A DNA stretch of 14,120 nucleotides. It comes from Anaerolineae bacterium. GTDB taxonomy: Bacteria; Chloroflexota; Anaerolineae; Aggregatilineales; UBA3940. Location: contig JADZAD010000007.1 of assembly GCA_020852775.1 (NCBI GenBank), forward strand, positions 1 through 14,120, read 5' to 3'. The notes under the pieces were generated by a model. That model made no database searches. It saw only the letters and a program-made list of their open reading frames with translations, and was not told the DNA's origin. The first letter of the stretch is position 1, and each line of letters starts with the position of its first letter. The translations under genes and the position numbers were made by a program. Below are positions 13,769 to 14,120 of this stretch, in pieces.

Positions 13769-13787
13769 GGGATACTCCAGTACCTGT

Positions 13788-14120
13788 TTAGCGCAGAAAG
13801 CGCACCGTCAGCCACGTGGTCGGATCTACTACGCGCAGGCCCGTGCAGTGGCTGACCAGCGAGTCCTGGCTGGCTTCGCCCGGCTGATCGTTGTCGCTTA
13901 CGGAGAGGCACAGGCCGTAGTTCGTCTCTAGCTGCGGCGCGGAACCCAGCAGGATCGACCACGGAATCTCGGCCTCCAGCGCGTAGCTCCCCCCGGTAGC
14001 CAGCGGACGCTGCGCCATCAGCATCAGCGCGAGGCTTTCATCAAGCGCCGGGTGGAAGCGCACCGCCGAGGGCGGCAGCCCGGCAAAATCCCCCGGCGAG
14101 AGGCCGATCTGCACGTCGTC
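13788..14120 (-). CDS. C-terminal part of a CBM9/DOMON-like domain protein (5' end outside window)
   Basis: The last 110 residues of a protein whose gene enters from the right edge; the frame is open to base 14120, so the GTG at 14114 is not taken as the start. Numbering from the edge, the fragment has an opening strand VQIGLSPGDF (3-12), YALEAEIPWSILLG (46-59), GLCLSVSDNDQPGEASQD (69-86) and a closing PTTWLTVRFL (100-109). This order (IPWS, then a D-N-D turn, then Q, then P..W) matches the end of family 9 carbohydrate-binding modules and related sugar- or haem-binding beta-sandwiches. Whether there is a catalytic or anchoring part upstream cannot be seen. The stop TAA leaves 88 bases to the next minus-strand gene. 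Confidence 0.7.
   Translation of the reverse strand, partial: DDVQIGLSPGDFAGLPPSAVRFHPALDESLALMLMAQRPLATGGSYALEAEIPWSILLGSAPQLETNYGLCLSVSDNDQPGEASQDSLVSHCTGLRVVDPTTWLTVRFLR

Overview
The window is GC-rich and densely coded, and reads like a chromosomal segment from a member of the Chloroflexota, most probably Anaerolineae or a close relative. That placement is inference. It rests on the mix of large GT-C membrane proteins carrying extra C-terminal beta-sandwich domains, a LysM plus lamin-tail protein, a DUF1475-like membrane protein, a PPOX/FDOR-type small oxidoreductase, and a MurJ with a divergent central motif. I found no rRNA, tRNA, CRISPR array, insertion sequence, phage gene or attachment site. 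No gene-free stretch reaches 300 bases.

Layout: (1) 2-1678, plus strand: the end of a GT-C membrane glycosyltransferase cut by the window edge, then a PNPOx-like small oxidoreductase 9 bases later. (2) 1694-3438, minus strand: an MTA/SAH-deaminase-type amidohydrolase (transcribed first), then a three-helix membrane protein. (3) 3471-8910, plus strand: a unit with visible ends. A perfect TATAAT box at 3493 leads into a LysM/lamin-tail anchored protein, a GT-C protein 3 bases downstream and another large GT-C-like protein, closed by a GC-rich hairpin over the last stop codon. (4) 8918-13185, plus strand: secG behind a near-consensus promoter, a striking 33-base hairpin with an overlapping promoter, a membrane-anchored family 5 substrate-binding protein, a small unknown membrane protein and murJ. 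(5) 13199-14120, minus strand: a YfcE-like metallophosphoesterase and the C-terminal end of a CBM9-like protein running off the window.

The common theme of the plus-strand genes is the cell envelope: lipid-linked sugar transfer (three GT-C proteins), peptidoglycan contact (LysM), protein export (SecG), peptide capture (substrate-binding protein) and lipid II flipping (MurJ). The minus-strand genes look like housekeeping metabolism (nucleoside salvage, phosphoesterase).

The most interesting items are: four copies of one C-terminal beta-sandwich module spread over the three GT-C proteins; the long hairpin between secG and the substrate-binding protein whose centre holds a candidate -35 element; murJ, whose conserved N-terminus extends upstream of every ATG/GTG/TTG in frame and may start at AUC; and loss of canonical MurJ and GT-C residues. 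I saw no convincing wholly new system such as a defence island or retroelement.
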